Below, piece by piece: positions 9,583 to 19,673 of a stretch of DNA of 34,735 nucleotides. The stretch is from Chara braunii (taxonomy: Eukaryota; Streptophyta; Charophyceae; Charales; Characeae): assembly GCA_003427395.1 (NCBI GenBank), contig BFEA01000113.1, positions 621,214-655,948 on the forward strand, given 5' to 3'. How positions within the stretch are numbered: the stretch's first letter is position 1; each line of letters opens with the position of its first letter. A program made the position numbers and the translations under genes. The notes under the pieces were generated by a model that ran no database searches, was not told the DNA's origin, and worked only from the letters and a program-made list of their open reading frames with translations.

Positions 9583-9652
9583 CTTGTCTGCATCCTTCTC
9601 ATAGACACCATAAAATGCTTCTAGCAGTCCCTCTCTGATTCCTGGATTAATT
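9583..9652 (-). CDS. ABC1-family kinase, next exon (post-DFG segment)
   Basis: This 70 bp minus-strand exon lies between an acceptor (..gatttgcag) and a donor (AAG/gtgagc). Read in the phase set by the 23521-23594 exon, its first base completes a Val codon and the next 23 codons are open. They begin I-N-P-G-I-R-E-G-L-L and end Y-E-K-D-A-D-K. In plant ABC1 kinases this segment follows DFGMMG directly, so the two exons must be neighbours in the transcript although 13,868 bp apart. The next exon, expected in phase 0, is not visible between 1 and 9582; that intron is at least 9.6 kb and holds the U6-like copy, repeat R, a solo LTR and element A. Whether the gene is expressed or is a decayed copy cannot be told from two exons, but both are intact with good splice sites. 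Confidence 0.85.
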
Positions 9653-10689
9653 CTGCAAATCCAATGGGAGACAAAGGACAGCAAATGAGCCCCTCTTGAT
9701 TGGAAACCATTCCAAACAACAATAGCCAGCAAAGAGTTCTTTTGTCACAGATCACCTGCAATTCTAAAGCACACACAAAACACTCCAGGGGCATGCTTTT
9801 TTCATCATCAGCAGGGTAGAGTCGGAATTGGGTATGTATGGCACCTCACCAGCACCTTTCTATCATTAGACGTCTGTGCAGCATGAGAGGTCATATGGCC
9901 AGCACAAAAGATGCACTGAAATTGATCTTTGCTTCGAGAAAAATGAAAAAGAAAAAAAAGTTAAAACTGAAAGACAAGAAAACAAAATGCCTAGCAAAAG
10001 GTCCTGTTTTTTTTTTTTTTTTTTTGGGGGGGGGGGGGAAAGAAAGCCTTAAACCACTAGTACCTCTGCCAGTGTTGGGAAATTATGTCAAAACACCCGT
10101 TCCTGAAGAATTCGGGGATGGGACCCAGGGTCGGCAAGTCCCATAAGTCTTAGTTTTATATTGCCCATGCTTGAATGGAAAAGAAAAAGAAAGAAAATGC
10201 TTTCTCTACTACAATGACGTCGGGCAGGGTAGTCTAGGAGGCCATGCTCACAGTCTTCCTCCACAGAATGAATCTAACAAGCTCACACGGTCACATTCTG
10301 AATGTTGTTCTTTCTTTTTTTCTTCTCTCTTTTCTTATAATCCCCTGCCAACGACGCAGGGAAGAATCCATGATCTGCTCAAACTGTATTTCCTGAGAGG
10401 ATTGTAACACTGATCACACTGGCACTTAGAGGAATGTATCCAGCCATTTTCAAGGCCGAATCCGGGTTTCCGTTTTTTTTTCCCCTTCTTTTGTCTTTCT
10501 GGAATCTGACAACCCGGCCACGGGGCTCAGATGCCCTCACTGAGGGCACACTCAGACTACCACATCCAAAAATGTATACAACTGCAATCACGGCGAAAGC
10601 TTCGTTTCCTTTTTTTTTTCTTCTTTTGTGAGTTTCACGGCCGCAACTTTTGTTCTTCTTCTTTTTTTTTTTTGTTCTTTCCGTGTGCG
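9653..10689 (+). other. Intronic sequence with homopolymer tracts; no further gene recognised
   Basis: This stretch lies directly upstream (in host orientation) of the 9583-9652 exon. It contains a T19 run followed at once by G13 (10007-10038), several T-rich tracts (about 10310-10340, 10476-10500, 10608-10680) and no recognisable coding or RNA feature. Confidence 0.5.
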
Positions 10690-11346
10690 AGGACTGAGCC
10701 CCCGCAAAGGCCCATCTTGGACATGCAAACGTTCTGGGCTAAGGCCCCCAATAAGCCTCTTGCCCTCCCTAAGTGAAGGCAGGCCTGAATATCCACGTGA
10801 GGCCTATTTTGGACATTTTTCATATGTCGGGTATCGAACAGTTGCCGCACGCCAGTTGGTTACAGAGCAACGTGAGCCTTCTTGGCTCCTTCCAGAAGCA
10901 GCAGCTGCGTCGTACAGTTGAGCCCAGGGCTCATACGGTTGAGGCTCTGGGCACAGGCATCCAGAGGCCAACAAGTCACGTAGCGGGCGCGGACCAATGA
11001 GAAAGCAGCACCATCGTCACACACATGCCGCGAGCCACTGAGATCGCAGGAAACACTTGGAGTCTGGCCGACGGGGCCACTGGATGCTGTGGTCCTTGTA
11101 ACTGTCTGAAGGGCCCAGGACACAGACACTTTGGCCCAACGCGAAGCTACTGGGCCCCAGCCCAGCAGGCCAAGCACAGGCCGAAGCAGGGAGCGCTTTC
11201 CATAAAGGAAAGTGACTGCCCCAGCCTCAGGCATTCTGGCCTGAGTGGGCAATGCAGCCACGCTGCTGCATTATCGCACGAGCAGCAGCGCTAGTGATGA
11301 GGGCCAGACGAGCGCACGGGCGCTGAGGTGAGAGGGGCGCTGAGCC
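10690..11346 (-). repeat. Dispersed repeat R, copy 2 (inverted)
   Basis: Read on the minus strand it matches copies 1 and 3: CTTTCCT.TATGGAAAG, GGGCCAAAGTGTCTGTG, CAGACAGT, AAGAAGGCTC, TGTAACCAACTGG and CAGGCCTGCCTTCACTTAGGG. Its right end abuts the truncated gag of element B, so either R or a deletion removed the 5' part of B. Ends are approximate. Confidence 0.75.
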
Positions 11347-12164
11347 TCTGACAAGCTGCAATCTATTCATTCCCGCCAATGGAGGAGCGCCAGGGCACTA
11401 AAGGGTGTCATGGATGAATTGGTAGCTGTCCCTGGTCATGGGGTCACCGAGACCCAGCTGGTCCAACCGTTTTAACGTGCCATGCCCAAGCCTTTGCACG
11501 GGCACTTCTTCGAGAAGAGTAGAGAGTCTACCATGACCTACGATACTTTGAGTAGGGAGGTGGTAGCATTCGAAGCGAAGTCCATGCCAGTTTCCACTTT
11601 CTGGCATAAGGACCTTGACAAGGGAAAGAAGTGGAAAGGCCGTACCATCTCGGGTCAGGTCAAGGGGAGGACTATCGCCACATGATCCTTACGTTAGATG
11701 AGGGTGGTATGGAAGAGGTCCCCTATGATCAGATAGAGTGGGGCCTAGAGGAAGAGGATAATGGCGATAGTCAGGGGAGGACTTACGCTACTGTCGCGGT
11801 TGGAGGGAGGCCGCAAGGAAGAGGAGGAGGCCGGGGCCAGGGGGCCCAGGCTTCCAGTGGCCGAGGACAGGGCGATCAGAGGGTTGGTGGTAGAGGAGGC
11901 CGCCAAGCGGGAGGTAGGGGTCAAGGTCCCCCGAAAAACCGCTCTAGTTTTAATCAGTCACCGTACAGAAGGGGTGGATGGCACCTTGCTCTGCCACAGG
12001 GCAGGCCTTGGGAAGATTTGGGCCTAGAACAAACAATTTGGCAGAGGAGGATCGATCAGGATCAGTGCATTTATTGCGGTGATCCTGGTCATATTATTAA
12101 ATACTGCCCTAAGTACAGAGAGGCCCGATTTGCTGCACAGGCAGCAAAAGGCAACCGCCGCTAG
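11347..12164 (+). pseudogene. Element B gag (C-terminal half): RGG-rich region and CCHC zinc knuckle
   Basis: The first part (frame of 11347) parallels element D gag (..R-x-W-[KR]-S..A-L-K..M-D-E-L) and contains TAA at 11473. A frameshift near 11672 moves to the frame of 11631, which reads an acidic stretch, then a Gly/Arg-rich RGG-box-like tract (about 11800-11930), then a zinc knuckle C-I-Y-C-G-D-P-G-H-I-I-K-Y-C with complete C-x2-C-x4-H-x4-C spacing, ending at TAG 12162. RGG plus CCHC is consistent with RNA binding and packaging. The N-terminal half is missing. Confidence 0.85.
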
Positions 12165-12238
12165 GGGTTGCAACAGCCCCTATCCCTAGACCATGTGGAG
12201 AAGAGTGCGCGCATCACATAGATACTCCCAAACCACAT

Positions 12239-12897
12239 GTGTCTATGGCAGAGGTTGCTGGCCAGTGCCTAGATCACTATCCAGAGACTGCTTGTGTTAG
12301 AGTATCACTAGGCACTTCCCTCACAGACGTGGCAGAAGAATTGAAAAAGAGTATGCCCGCCTGGGCCAAGATGAAGAAGGTCACGAAAGCACAGCTAGTG
12401 TTAGTAAATGTAGAGGTCTTTAGAAGTAGAGTAGGGGCCCTTATAGACAGTGGGGCCACCCGCAGTTATATCAGCAGGAAAGCGCTACAGAAGCTAAAGT
12501 TGAATCTCAAAGTCCAAAAGCTATCCTTGCAGACAATCGCACTATCCGAGTCGAGGATTATGCAGAGGGAGTTCAGACGTACTTCCACTTAGAGAAGGAT
12601 GGGAATGTAGAAAAGGTTCTCCATTCCCCGACTCTCCTCGTAGAGGACAACCTTCTTTTTGACATGGTGCTAGGGATGGACTGGGGAGAGGCAGCAGGGG
12701 CCACACTCCACTTAAGAGAGCACGAGTGTAGGCTCCCTAGCCCAACAAGCGAAGTTAAGACGGCTCGTTTGTTCCATGTGTCAAGAGTAGACAACTCTTT
12801 GGCACACTGCTGCCTCAGTGCTCCCGTGTTCACGCGATTAGTTAAAGGAGCAATTAGAAGAACAGGTCTTTGTTGCCTATGTCAGGACTGTCACTGA
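12239..12897 (+). pseudogene. Element B aspartic protease
   Basis: An A-L-I-D-S-G-A-T-R-S-Y-I-S motif (D-S-G active site, about residues 70-82 from 12239) marks a retropepsin. After a frameshift near 12530 the second half continues in the frame of 12664 through L-G-M-D-W-G and H-E-C-R-L-P-S-P, closely matching element D. Another shift near 12846 restores the frame that runs through V-F-V-A-Y-V-R into RT, showing that protease and RT were once one continuous frame in this family. Confidence 0.85.
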
Positions 12898-13615
12898 GCC
12901 TAAAGAGGAGAAACCCATAGATCCTGTTATTGCCAAGCTGCTGGAGGAGTACACAGACTTAGCTAAGCCGCCTATAGGAGTAGTGTCGCGGACGATCCAG
13001 CATCGCATAGAGATAGAGCCTGGCAGTAGGACTCCTAAAGGAGCTATCTACAGGATGTCCCCAAAGGAGTTAGAGGAGCTGCGTAAGCAGCTAGATGAAC
13101 TCCTAGAGAAGGGTTGGATTAGGCCCAGTTCATCTCCATTTGGAGCACCTGTTTTTTTTGCCCCCAAGAAGGAGGGAGAGCTCAAAATGTGTATAGACTA
13201 TAGGGGTCTTAATGCTATCACAGTGAAGAATGCAGAACCACTGCCCCGGACAGATGACTTGTTAGATAGGGTGCAGGGCTGCAAATATTTATCAAAGATA
13301 GATTTGAACTCCGGCTACCATCAGATAGAGGTTCATCCTGATGATCACTATAAGACAGCATTCCAGACTAGATATGGGCACTATGAGTTTATCGTGATGC
13401 CTATAAGAGACAGCTATAAGACAGCATTCCAGACTAGATATGGGCACTATGAGTTTATCGTGATGCCTTTGGACTAACCAATGCGCCAACTACCTTCCAG
13501 CGTTGTATGAATGATCTGTTTAGGCCGTGGTTAAACAGGTTCGTCGTAGTAAACCTAGATGATATTCTAGTATTTAGTAAGACCCTCCAGGAGCGTGAGG
13601 GCCATCTGAGGCTAC
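12848..13615 (+). pseudogene. Element B reverse transcriptase, N-terminal part
   Basis: Visible RT blocks are [26 protein letters not shown] and [12 protein letters not shown] 66 bp in-frame tandem duplication (from 13348 and 13414) repeats the [13 protein letters not shown] block. A one-base loss near 13472 shifts frame within P-F-G-L-T-N-A-P. The catalytic box reads N-L-D-D (13552-13563), Tyr replaced by Asn. After F-S-K-T..H-L-R-L-L the sequence leaves RT at about 13615. Confidence 0.88.
13348..13470 (+). repeat. 66 bp in-frame tandem duplication in element B RT
   Basis: CTATAAGACAGCATTCC.. begins at 13348 and again at 13414; the unit ends ..GTGATGCCT plus a short linker. It duplicates a conserved RT block, which should disrupt the fold. 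Confidence 0.9.
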
Positions 13616-13948
13616 TAGCGGTTAATGGAAGGCCAAAAATTCGGGGGTTTTCGCCGCGTCGCTACAAGCAATGTTGTCGAAACTTTTGCGAACAAACTAT
13701 GCAGGGCCATAATACAAATATAAAAAAAACAATCAGGCAAAAAAAAAAACGAAAAAATAAAACTCAAGAGCACTATAAATCCCTATTCGGAGTAGCTTTC
13801 GGAGTTCGCCAAAGCTTTTTTCGAGTCCGGTGTTTTTGCTAAGTTTTTTGTTACTGCTTCAAATACGGCGAAACCGAATACAAATATACCCTAAAGCACA
13901 TATATAACAGGCAAAAAGAAAAACTGAGAAAAGAGTAAAAATTCAGGG
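13616..13948. mobile_element. AT-rich insertion of about 333 bp inside element B RT
   Basis: RT coding is interrupted after H-L-R-L-L and resumes at ..K-Y-D/F-K-I-N-A-K-K-C. The inserted sequence has no long motif-bearing frame. It contains two related blocks: AATACAAATATA..CAGGCAAAAA..CAAGAG at about 13710-13775 and AATACAAATATA..CAGGCAAAAA..GAAAAGAG at about 13880-13945. No terminal inverted repeats or clear target duplication were recognised. Class unknown; boundaries approximate. Confidence 0.7.
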
Positions 13949-14150
13949 AAATATGACTTCAAGATCAACGCGAAGAAGTGCGGGTGCGCCAAGACACAAG
14001 TCTTGTACTTAGGCCACGTCTTAGATGGACACGACATAAAACCTGAGGATAGTTAGATAGCAACGATCAAAGATTGGCCAATACCCCGCACATTGTCAGA
14101 ATTGCGGTCGTTTTTAGGCTTTAGCAAATTACTATAAAAAGTTTGTGAGG
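13949..14150 (+). pseudogene. Element B reverse transcriptase, C-terminal part
   Basis: The thumb/connection resumes with K-K-C-G-C-A-K-T-Q-V-L-Y-L-G-H, contains TAG at 14054 and a one-base insertion within the R-S-F-L-G-(L)-A-N-Y-Y segment near 14122, then reads into RNase H. Confidence 0.8.
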
Positions 14151-14906
14151 AACTTTTCTACCATCGATGCACACAGCAGGTTGCTAAAGAAAGAGGCGAT
14201 CTGGAAGTGGGATCGAGATTGTACGTCGGCCATGAAAAAGTTGAAACGGACCTTGATAGAATATCTAGTCCTCAAGGTAGTTGATCCATCATTGCCTTTT
14301 GTCGTCACCACTGACGCAAGTCAGTATGGTACAGGCGTTGTTTTACAACAAGATGATGGCAATGGCTATAGACCCGTAGAGTTTATGTCTGCTAGGATGC
14401 CTTCAGAGAAGGTAGCGACATCTACCTACGAGAGGGAACTCTACGCTCTCAGGCAAGCATTAGATCATTAGAAGCACTACTTGCTTGGGAGGCACTTCAA
14501 AGTCTATTCAGACCACGAAACACTGAGGTGGTTGAAGACACAGGCCAAGGTGACACCTAAGCTTACTAGGTGGGCCGCAGAGATAGATCAATATGACTTT
14601 GAGCTTAAGCCAGTGAAAGGCAAGTACAATGTAGTTGCGGACGCTCTAAGTAGAAGAGCTGACTACTTTGGAGCGATAGTTCACTACCTGGATATAGGGA
14701 GAGACTTGCAACAGAAAGTTAGAGAAGCATACGCACAGGACCCTATCTATTATGACCTCCTCAAGAGAGTTAGGGAGGCCCCAAAGTCTGAACCAGACTA
14801 CCTCACTACTGATGGGCTACTATTTGAGACGACTAATGTAATGGACCGTCTGTGTATTCCGAAGGTGTCAAGAGTAGGCACGGCAAAAGCCAAGTCATGG
14901 TTGTAG
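14145..14906 (+). pseudogene. Element B RNase H
   Basis: The frame of 14145 contains T-T-D-A-S-Q-Y-G, R-E-L-Y-A-L, Y-S-D-H-E and V-A-D-A-L-S, that is all four RNase H acidic positions. One stop, TAG 14469-14471, replaces the Trp found in D at D/N-H-W (a TGG-to-TAG change). The frame passes into the integrase N-terminal region and stops abruptly after R-L-C-I-P (about 14862), where the deletion begins. Confidence 0.88.
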
Positions 14907-15936
14907 TTGATAGGTTTAGCAAATATGCAGTTTTTGTTCCTCTGCCTGCGGAGGCACGAACAGACTTAGTAGTTCGGAAGTTCTTTGACCATTGGGTCAG
15001 TGAACATGGTATACCGCTGTCAATAGTTAGTGACAGAGACACCAGGTTCACCAGTCAGAATTGGCAGGAACTGATGAAAGTCTATGGTTCAAAGTTGTTG
15101 ATGGCATCTGGTTGTCACCCTGAGACCAACGGTCAGACTGAACAGATGAACAAGCTCCTACAACAAGTTCTTAGAATGTACATTAGGCCCGATCAGATCA
15201 ATTGGGACGAGATGCTCCCAAAGGTAGCCAGCGCATACAATAACAGCGTGCACTTAGCCACATGTCGCACTCCCAATGAACTGCACAAGTCCTTTAGACC
15301 GCGCAGACCATTTGAGGGACTTAACCGGGATCAGATCCAGAGGCTACTGCCCGGTACACGAGAGTTTGCGATACAGCACGAGAAAGAGATAGCTACCGTT
15401 GTAGATAACCTCAGGAAAGCCCAGCACCGAATGATAGAGCAAGGTAATAAGCACCGTTGCCCCTCACAGTTCCAAGTAGGCGACTTAGTCTGGGTCAAGT
15501 CCAAAGAGTTTATTCCTGAGGAGAACATCTCACAGAAGTTACTGCCTACATACCGAGGACCATGGCCAGTCTTAGAAGTCAAGGGCGGAGAGGATGGACC
15601 GTCCTACACAGTTGAGATTCCAGCGCACCTCCACACCTACCCGGTGTTTCATGCATCAAAGTTGCTGCCTTGTATCACAAGTCGACAGTTTCTGTCACGG
15701 AGGTCCATGATTCCTCCGCACATGGACAAAGGTACGACATTGACGGCATTGTAGGTGAAGATGTCTTCAGAACAGGAGGTAGGGGTCGTCCGCAAAAACA
15801 GCATAAAGTCAGGTTCGTTTTTCAGGAACCACAGGACGACCGCTGGTTTACACGAACAGAACTTCTAGAGACAGATCCCGATGTCGTCCGAGCCTACGAG
15901 AGAGATAAGAAAGGAAAAGGTCCTGCCTTGGACTAA
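14852..15936 (+). pseudogene. Element B integrase core and chromodomain-like tail; zinc finger deleted
   Basis: Compared with element D, about 86 residues between R-L-C-I-P and the V-K-S..G-K-[ST]-Q block are absent, which removes the whole HHCC zinc finger and the first catalytic Asp. The second Asp (V-S-D-R-D-T-R-F) and the Glu (N-G-Q-T-E-Q-M-N) remain. The C-terminal domain (V-G-D-L-V-W-V-K, P-V-F-H-A-S-K-L-L-P) is followed, after a frameshift near 15725, by a chromodomain-like tail: Y-D-I-D..I-V, H-K-V-R-F, D-D-R-W-F-T-R..L-L-E, A-Y-E-R, ending at TAA 15934. Such tails direct insertion to marked chromatin in chromoviruses. Confidence 0.88.
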
Positions 15937-15962
15937 AATATTCTCGGAGGACCTCGAATTTA

Positions 15963-15974
15963 GGCCGGCGGGAG
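15963..15974 (+). promoter_or_regulatory. Polypurine tract of element B
   Basis: GGCCGGCGGGAG directly precedes the LTR start TGAAAAGG; elements C (GGACGGTGGGAG, minus strand) and D (GGCCGGCGAGAG) have near-identical tracts at the same place. It is interrupted by pyrimidines, unusual for a PPT. Confidence 0.7.
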
Positions 15975-16202
15975 TGAAAAGGTTTTCCCCTTTTGCAGTC
16001 ACAGATGTGGGCCCCAGAGTTCGATCCCCAAACCTTACCCTACCCGTGTACAGTATCAGGTTGACCCCTGAGTGTTTGAACCCGTGACCTGTGTTTTGTA
16101 GTTGGCTGTTGTCTGTCGTAGGTCTGTATAGTTGTAGGGTTTTGATCTGTAGGTCTGTTGAGTAGGGGTCATAGCTGTGTAGAGGCCGTAGTTGTAGCCT
16201 GT

Positions 16203-16295
16203 CTGAAAGGTCAAGGTCGTAGCTGCCACAGTCCTGAAAGGTCAAGGTCGTAGCTGCTATAGTCCTGAAAGGTCAAGGTCGTAGCTGCTACAGTC
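16203..16295 (+). repeat. Three 31 bp tandem repeats in the family-B LTR U3
   Basis: Units start at 16203, 16234 and 16265 with CTGAAAGGTCAAGGTCGTAG; each contains the near-palindrome GTAGCTGCTAC. They lie about 220 bp upstream of the TATA box, the place expected for promoter repeats. Confidence 0.88.
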
Positions 16296-16513
16296 CCGAA
16301 AGGCCAAGTCCACAGACTTCCGGAAGCTCTGGAAGTGGCCTTTCGAGAATTGATCACGTTTAGTCAGAAGCAAGTGGTTAAGTGGTGAAGTCCAACTTCG
16401 CTTAGTCAGCGGTACCCAGTCCCAGTCTCACTTTGCACAGTCAGCAAGTACCATGAGGGACTGTGTGCACCATGGGCCCGGTGGAAAAGGGGCAGACCAA
16501 CGACTTACAGAAG

Positions 16514-16520
16514 TATAAAT
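16514..16520 (+). promoter_or_regulatory. TATA box of element B 3' LTR
   Basis: TATAAAT followed by CAAGAGGCAGC is conserved with the solo LTR (7882-7888); element C LTR has TATAAATA at the matching place (minus, 24555-24562). Confidence 0.7.
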
Positions 16521-16982
16521 CAAGAGGCAGCGCCCAGCCATTCATTCATTCGCTGCGTAAGCCATGCGGAAGCGCTGCCCCAGCGCCTTGTGTGAGGTGG
16601 TCTGCAGAGTGCCCGAAGTCGAAGTGGCCTGGAAGGAGATAGCGTAGCCATAGTAACAGTAGCGAGCGGCCATAGCCGCCATAGGTTAGAGATAGCTGTT
16701 AGTGTGTATGTGTGTGTGATACAGAGTAAGTGTGCGTGGGGTATTCAGGGTGATCCTGAGTCGAGTGTGTGCGAACAGAGGTGTTGGACACAGTAACGAG
16801 AGTTGGGATGTACAGGCGCTGTTGCGCCACAGCCTGTTGAAGCGAGTTTGCATCTGAACTGTGTACGTGGTTTCCATATCTCTGAGTTTTGAGTGGGCGC
16901 TTGGCGCCAGTGTGAATTGCCATCTGAATTGCCATCTGAATTGCATGTATGAGAAGCGAAGAAGAGAGCGAGTCTGATTGCA

Positions 16983-17295
16983 CTCCCAATGAACAACGTA
17001 AAAAGGAAAAAAGAACCAAAAAAAAAAAAAAGCAACAACGCTATGGACGAGAAAGCAGTTGGATACAGAATCAGGGGTCAGCGTGAGAGTATGCCCTCAG
17101 TGAGGGTGTTTACAGCTCCGCGTTCATCACAGAAGTTACTTTCAGAATGAAAAGCAAAAAAAAAAGCAACAACAATATGGACATGAAACCGGTTAAATAC
17201 AGAATCTGAGTATATGCCCTCTTTGACAAGGTGTCGGAAGTCCTTGCAGTACTCCCTGCCTCGCTGGCAGGGAGCAGAAAAGAAAACAAAAGGAG
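16983..17295 (+). other. Short interval with an imperfect 138 bp tandem repeat
   Basis: AAAAAAGCAACAAC..TATGGAC.[AT]GAAA..ATACAGAATC occurs at about 17018-17110 and again at about 17157-17235. No gene is seen. Confidence 0.6.
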
Positions 17296-18846
17296 TGTTA
17301 CGATCCTGGCCAATTTCGAAGTATACATTCATCTGAAAGTACAATGCCATCCAATTGCAAAAAGAAATGAATGAGCTTGAGAGGAAAGAGAGGGAAAGAA
17401 GAAGAAGAAGAAGTGAGAAAGAAGAAGATGATGATGTACTCCAGCATAGACCAATGTCAAGGCTCTTCTTCTTCGCCAACCAATCCCTTCCTCCTTATCT
17501 CCTCCCCTCTTCTTCAAACAAGAAATAACAATAATAATGTTGAATGACCGAACCAGAATCAATGTCCGAATCCCACTTCTACTGCAGGCACAACATGAGG
17601 TCCACCATAGCCATGGCAACCCTTCCTCTCATTCCACATACAGGCCGAGGCTATGGTGGACTATTGAGGCTTCAGCCTCCTGTCCAAAGGACCACTCAAA
17701 GCAGCTATGCCGCTGCCCCACTTCAAGGTCATCACCATGCAGCTATGCCGCTGCCCACTCAGCCACCATGCCTGACTCTGTCCCGAGCTTCCTTGATGCG
17801 GCACTACCCCCACTGGGGCCTTCCTGATGCAGCGCCTAGCAAGGAGATGAAGGTGGTGTCGACCATAGCCAGTAAGTACCTCGCCACTCTCCCCCTTGGT
17901 CGCCTTCTCCCTCCTCCTCCTACCGGTAGAGCTCCACCATAGCCAAGGTGGAAGCTCCCAGCTTCTTCCTCCCAGAAGCGCTGTGGTACCCAGCGCTACT
18001 CCAGCCAGCGCTCCAGCAGCGTCTCGCCAAACTTGCACACTGAAGAATGAGGCTGGGCTCTCCGCCCTGCCTCTTGATATAGCGGCCTACTTGCCTCCTG
18101 GGCGGTGACTTCCAGGCCGCTCGGTCTCTCCAAGCAACCGGTACCTCCTCCGTTTCGGAGGGAAACATCATTGCAGACCCTGATATTACCCGTACAGGCT
18201 CTAGACTCAGACTNGTTGGACTGGTACCGGCCTAGACCTACCCTACCGCTACTGGACTCTAAAAATGCCAACTTTGTCTTTTTCTGCTCGGCCTCCAGTA
18301 CCCCCTCACGCCAACTGCAGTGGGGTGCAGTATCGGCCTACCGGCCTACTTGAGTGTTTTTCCGCTACCCCAAGGGCCGCGGGGACGCTAGCTTCGCCAC
18401 TTGAGTGTTTTTCCCTGCTACAACCCTCAATGCCACGGCCACAGGTAAGTACCGGCCCTGCGGGTCTATCAAACAAGCAAGTACCCTTGCGGGTCGCACA
18501 CACTGTTACATGCACAGATATGTGATGTTCGTAATAACCGAGGAACTGCAGTGTGATAAAAAGGACTGAAATGGACAATGCGGTGAGAGTAGAATCTCGA
18601 CAGACAATGTGCATTCTCATACATACAAAAGTGCTGAATAGCGCAGGGAAGACTTAGATACAAAGACTGACCTGACAAGGACTGACATCACACACGTAGT
18701 ACAAGTAGCGAAGCAGAATGCTAGAATACCAATCACGAGCCCAATCAATGTTTGAACTCAGACTAAACATGCATCGTATCCCTCACCAGGTGTGAAGGAG
18801 CCTGGCGCTGCACACAGGGAGAAAGCGCCAGGTCCAGACATACACA

Positions 18847-19551
18847 NNNNNNNNNNNNNNNNNNNNNNNNNNNNNNNNNNNNNNNNNNNNNNNNNNNNNN
18901 NNNNNNNNNNNNNNNNNNNNNNNNNNNNNNNNNNNNNNNNNNNNNNNNNNNNNNNNNNNNNNNNNNNNNNNNNNNNNNNNNNNNNNNNNNNNNNNNNNNN
19001 NNNNNNNNNNNNNNNNNNNNNNNNNNNNNNNNNNNNNNNNNNNNNNNNNNNNNNNNNNNNNNNNNNNNNNNNNNNNNNNNNNNNNNNNNNNNNNNNNNNN
19101 NNNNNNNNNNNNNNNNNNNNNNNNNNNNNNNNNNNNNNNNNNNNNNNNNNNNNNNNNNNNNNNNNNNNNNNNNNNNNNNNNNNNNNNNNNNNNNNNNNNN
19201 NNNNNNNNNNNNNNNNNNNNNNNNNNNNNNNNNNNNNNNNNNNNNNNNNNNNNNNNNNNNNNNNNNNNNNNNNNNNNNNNNNNNNNNNNNNNNNNNNNNN
19301 NNNNNNNNNNNNNNNNNNNNNNNNNNNNNNNNNNNNNNNNNNNNNNNNNNNNNNNNNNNNNNNNNNNNNNNNNNNNNNNNNNNNNNNNNNNNNNNNNNNN
19401 NNNNNNNNNNNNNNNNNNNNNNNNNNNNNNNNNNNNNNNNNNNNNNNNNNNNNNNNNNNNNNNNNNNNNNNNNNNNNNNNNNNNNNNNNNNNNNNNNNNN
19501 NNNNNNNNNNNNNNNNNNNNNNNNNNNNNNNNNNNNNNNNNNNNNNNNNNN
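18847..19551. other. Assembly gap (705 N)
   Basis: All bases are N. The gap lies within the nested insertion, next to 72 bp tandem repeats, which probably caused it. The true length is unknown. Confidence 0.99.
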
Positions 19552-19673
19552 GGCAAGAGCCTGGAAGTTTCCCTGTAGGGAAACAGGCTGGGGCCTGTAG
19601 GCCCTGTCAGAAGGAAGCTTCCAGGCAAGAGCCTGGAAGTTTCCCTGTAGGGAAACAGGTTGGGGCCTGTACA
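19552..19673 (+). repeat. 72 bp tandem repeat with internal palindrome, bordering the gap
   Basis: GGCAAGAGCCTGGAAG starts at 19552 and 19624. Each unit holds GTTTCCC-TGTA-GGGAAAC, a perfect inverted repeat. Confidence 0.85.

Larger units (their letters stand above)
11347..16982 (+). mobile_element. Element B: 5'-truncated Ty3/gypsy chromovirus
   Basis: It retains the gag C-terminal half, protease, RT, RNase H, integrase (without zinc finger), chromodomain-like tail, PPT and a 1,008 bp 3' LTR. The 5' LTR, PBS and N-terminal gag are absent; sequence switches to repeat R at about 11346. Its proteins are closely similar to those of elements C and D. Multiple stops, frameshifts, a 333 bp insertion and a roughly 260 bp deletion leave it non-autonomous. 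Confidence 0.92.
15975..16982 (+). repeat. Element B 3' LTR (1,008 bp)
   Basis: Ends TGAAAAGG and TCTGATTGCA match the solo LTR 7376-8351. It carries three 31 bp U3 repeats (16203-16295), a TATA box (16514-16520) and a 12 bp triplication (CATCTGAATTGC, 16921-16954). Confidence 0.92.

Noticed and set aside
9838-10146. 102-codon plus-strand frame
   Set aside because: Low-complexity Lys run and the T19/G13 tract; no domain.
14145-15754. Possible intact integrase/RNase H gene domesticated by the host
   Set aside because: Contains a stop, lacks the zinc finger and first catalytic Asp, and sits within a recognisable truncated element with its own LTR.
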